This document shows positions 6,828 to 8,712 of a DNA stretch of 8,712 nucleotides, piece by piece. Position 1 is the stretch's first letter; the number at the start of each line of letters is the position of its first letter. The stretch spans positions 1 to 8,712 of the forward strand of contig JBBAAG010000104.1 of the NCBI GenBank assembly GCA_041658405.1. Direction: 5' to 3'. Under the pieces are notes generated by a model, which was given only the letters and a program-made list of their open reading frames with translations, did no database searches and had not been told where the DNA came from. The DNA comes from Elusimicrobiota bacterium. Lineage in GTDB: Bacteria > Elusimicrobiota > UBA5214 > JBBAAG01. A program made the translations under genes and the position numbers.

Positions 6828-7715
6828 ATGGTAAATGAGTTGGTACAGTCAGACTTAAAGACAATAAAACTGTTATTCCGCGGGAAAGTGCGTGATGTAT
6901 ACGATCTGGAGGATAAATTATTGATTGTTGCGACTGACAGGATTTCTGCGTTTGATTATATTCTCCCGACACCTGTTACGGGTAAAGGAAAGATATTGAC
7001 CAGGATGTCAGTTTTTTGGTTCCACAAACTCGCTGGTGTTGTTGAGAACCATTTGATTGAAACTGATGCTGCGAAGTATCCTGAACAGTTACGTGAGTAC
7101 GAGGAACAGTTAGAGGGGCGTTCAATGCTTGTAAAGAAAGCTAGGCGTATCAACGTTGAATGCGTAGTCCGGGGTTATCTTGCGGGGTCTGCATGGAAAG
7201 AATACCAGAAAACGGGTACTGTCTGCGGGATCGCTCTACCTTCCGGGATGAAAGAATCACAGAAAATAGAGAATCCTATCTTTACCCCAGCATTAAAGTC
7301 AATGTCAGGGCATGATATTAATGTGTCTGAACAGGAAGTTATTAATAATGAAGGATACGAAATTGCTAAGTTTTTGAAGGATACAAGTTTGGAGTTATAC
7401 TCAACCGCGCGGGATTATGCCGATACAAAAGGGTTAATCCTTGCGGATACAAAATTTGAGTTTGGCATTCTTGAAGGTAAAACTGCGCCGATACTTATTG
7501 ACGAAGTACTGACACCTGATTCATCAAGGTATTGGGAAAAAGATAAGTATGCTGTTGGGCAATCACAGGAAAGTTTTGATAAGCAATTTGTGCGGGATTA
7601 CCTTGAATCCATAAAATGGGATAAACAACCGCCGGTACCGTCTCTGCCGGAAGAGATTGTTAAAAAAACGTTAGAAAAATATGAGGAAGCGTATAAGAGG
7701 TTAATCGGGAAGTAA
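6828..7715 (+). CDS. purC: SAICAR synthetase (phosphoribosylaminoimidazole-succinocarboxamide synthase), long form
   Basis: Joins CAIR and aspartate with ATP to make SAICAR in de novo purine synthesis. At 295 residues it belongs to the longer subgroup (about 290-305, as in yeast Ade1) rather than the roughly 237-residue E. coli type. Key motifs are the ATP-binding RGKVRDVYD (18-26), ATDRISAFDYILP (35-47), RINVECVVRGYLAGSAWKEY (107-126), FTPALKSMSGHDINVS (152-167), the family signature LADTKFEFG (205-213), and LIDEVLTPDSSRYW (223-236). The usual PATK reads PALK here, a position that differs between subfamilies, so I attach no weight to it. It heads the purC-purS-purL group and is followed 23 bases later by the PurS-like gene. 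The start at 6828 gives the normal N-terminus. Confidence 0.96.
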   Translation: MVNELVQSDLKTIKLLFRGKVRDVYDLEDKLLIVATDRISAFDYILPTPVTGKGKILTRMSVFWFHKLAGVVENHLIETDAAKYPEQLREYEEQLEGRSMLVKKARRINVECVVRGYLAGSAWKEYQKTGTVCGIALPSGMKESQKIENPIFTPALKSMSGHDINVSEQEVINNEGYEIAKFLKDTSLELYSTARDYADTKGLILADTKFEFGILEGKTAPILIDEVLTPDSSRYWEKDKYAVGQSQESFDKQFVRDYLESIKWDKQPPVPSLPEEIVKKTLEKYEEAYKRLIGK

Positions 7716-7738
7716 GTGATGGGAGAGAAAAAATAATT

Positions 7739-8242
7739 ATGGCGCAAAACAGTAAGTATTTAATTGAAATCGTACCCAAGGTATTATCTTCATCAGCGTC
7801 TATGGTTAAGAGTATTGAAGATTTGCAGGTAAACGGTGTTACCGCAGTGTACGTTTCAACACTTTATATGGTATACGGTGAACTCTCAACGAGTGATGCA
7901 AAACGTTTAGCTGCGGAATTATTAACGGATCCTATCACCCAGAATTATATTATCACCTCACCGGATGATGTGAAACCCGGGACAAAAAGTTCTGCGCATA
8001 ACAACAATAAATCCGCAATTAAGGATGAACACGTGGTGGAAACATGGTACAAACGCGGTGTTACTGATGCTGCGGGGGAGAGCGTGGTGAAAGCCGCTGA
8101 GGATCTCGGTATAAAAAAAGTTGTTTTTGTATCTACCGGTCAAAAGTTTGTGCTTAAAGGATCGGTTAAGTTAGTGCAGATGCAGCTTATCTGCCGGAAG
8201 TTATTGGTGAATACTGTTATCCAGGAATTTAAACTGGCGTAA
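7739..8242 (+). CDS. purS: Tandem PurS-domain protein, predicted subunit of FGAM synthase
   Basis: A 167-residue protein that I read as two PurS units in one chain. Unit 1 (about 8-72) runs from LIEIVPKVL through VNGVTAVYVSTLYMVYGELS to AAELLTDPITQNYII. Unit 2 (about 98-166) runs from VVETWYKRGVTDAAGESV through LGIKKVVFVSTGQKFVLKG to CRKLLVNTVIQEFKL. Both show the PurS pattern: a beta strand with a K-x-G-V-x-D-x-x-G-like turn (clear only in unit 2), a helix, V-x-V-S-T, and a final LL-x-[ND]-x-x-[IT]-Q strand. A polar linker rich in Ser, Asn and Lys (73-97) joins them. Ordinary PurS is about 80-85 residues and dimerises to bridge PurL and PurQ; the N-terminal domain of large PurL resembles a PurS dimer. 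Its position between purC and purL supports this role. The ribosome-binding site is modest (GGGAGAG, 7721-7727). Family call is from motif recognition only. Confidence 0.75.
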   Translation: MAQNSKYLIEIVPKVLSSSASMVKSIEDLQVNGVTAVYVSTLYMVYGELSTSDAKRLAAELLTDPITQNYIITSPDDVKPGTKSSAHNNNKSAIKDEHVVETWYKRGVTDAAGESVVKAAEDLGIKKVVFVSTGQKFVLKGSVKLVQMQLICRKLLVNTVIQEFKLA

Positions 8243-8261
8243 TAATTTATTAGTAAAGGAT

Positions 8262-8712
8262 ATGCATAAAAAAATGGTGACAAATAAAGTGGTCAACAAA
8301 AAGAAAAAGGTTGTGCCTAAGAAGCCGGTAGTGAAAATCGAACCTAAGGTTTTAGTGGAAGATATTGATGTCCTCAAAGCTAATGATAAACAGTTGGTTG
8401 AGATCAGTAACAAAAACTTATTGGCGTTGACCTTAGCTGAGATGAAAGTTGTTCAGCAGTATTTCCGGGGTAAACAGCGGAATCCTACTGATATTGAACT
8501 TGAAACCATTGCGCAAACATGGTCTGAGCATTGTAAACATAAAACTCTTACCGGTGTGGTGGAGTATCAGTACTACGAAAAAGGTAAGTTAAAGAAAAAA
8601 GTGTTTGATAACCTCCTGAAGTCTACAATCGCAAGGGCAACTAAAGAACTTGACCGCAGCTGGTGTATTTCCGTATTCAAGGATAATGCTGGGATTATTG
8701 AGTTTAATAAAG
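8262..8712 (+). CDS. purL: Phosphoribosylformylglycinamidine synthase, PurL, N-terminal part (3' truncated by window edge)
   Basis: PurL uses ATP and ammonia, supplied by a glutaminase, to turn FGAR into FGAM in de novo purine synthesis. The frame is open to the right edge, giving 150 residues. LLALTLAEMKVVQQYF (53-68) followed by GKQRNPTDIELETIAQTWSEHCKHKTL matches the PurL linker region and the SEHC motif (88-91) whose His is catalytically important. Residues 1-30 are a Lys/Val-rich basic tail (KKKK, PKKP) that I do not recognise from PurL. The start is uncertain: AAAGGA (8255-8260) is only 1 base before the ATG at 8262 and 13 before the in-frame ATG at 8274, neither ideal. A glutaminase (PurQ or a C-terminal domain) would be expected beyond the window. 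PurS is encoded 19 bases upstream as a separate protein. Confidence 0.9.
   Translation, partial: MHKKMVTNKVVNKKKKVVPKKPVVKIEPKVLVEDIDVLKANDKQLVEISNKNLLALTLAEMKVVQQYFRGKQRNPTDIELETIAQTWSEHCKHKTLTGVVEYQYYEKGKLKKKVFDNLLKSTIARATKELDRSWCISVFKDNAGIIEFNK

Overview
This window comes from a bacterial chromosome of moderate GC (low-to-mid 40s by eye). All ten genes lie on the + strand and are tightly packed: no gap between genes exceeds about 54 bases. Most genes concern nucleotide synthesis. I see no phage, IS, CRISPR, tRNA or rRNA sequence. The gene set suggests an uncultivated or deep-branching anaerobe-type bacterium: a B12-dependent class II ribonucleotide reductase, a GuaB3-type IMP dehydrogenase, a long-form PurC, and a two-repeat PurS encoded apart from PurL. 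An Elusimicrobiota- or Omnitrophota-like lineage is a guess only; no marker gene here settles it.

Layout. Bases 1-620 hold the 3' end of nrdJ (class II ribonucleotide reductase). Next comes dcd (675-1247), a dCTP deaminase homologue, so the first two genes concern deoxynucleotide supply. At 1256-2392 is a GGDEF protein with a C-terminal CBM48/AMPK-type glycogen-binding module. guaB3 (2407-3567) and guaA (3572-5107) are 4 bases apart and together convert IMP to XMP to GMP. A phosphate-uptake pair follows: a DUF47/PhoU-like protein (5153-5788) directly abutting a PiT transporter (5789-6796). The window ends with de novo purine genes: purC (6828-7715), a tandem-repeat PurS protein (7739-8242), and the 5' end of purL (from 8262), which runs off the right edge.

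Taken together, the last three genes contribute to IMP synthesis and guaB3/guaA take IMP on to GMP. nrdJ and dcd act on the deoxy pool, and the PiT pair could supply phosphate. The GGDEF protein uses GTP, the end product of the guanine branch, as its substrate, but a functional link is only inferred.

The points most worth a second look are: (1) the dCTP deaminase has Ser where the family has its catalytic general-base Glu; (2) a predicted diguanylate cyclase is fused to a glycogen-binding module; (3) a free-standing protein carries two PurS repeats immediately upstream of purL.
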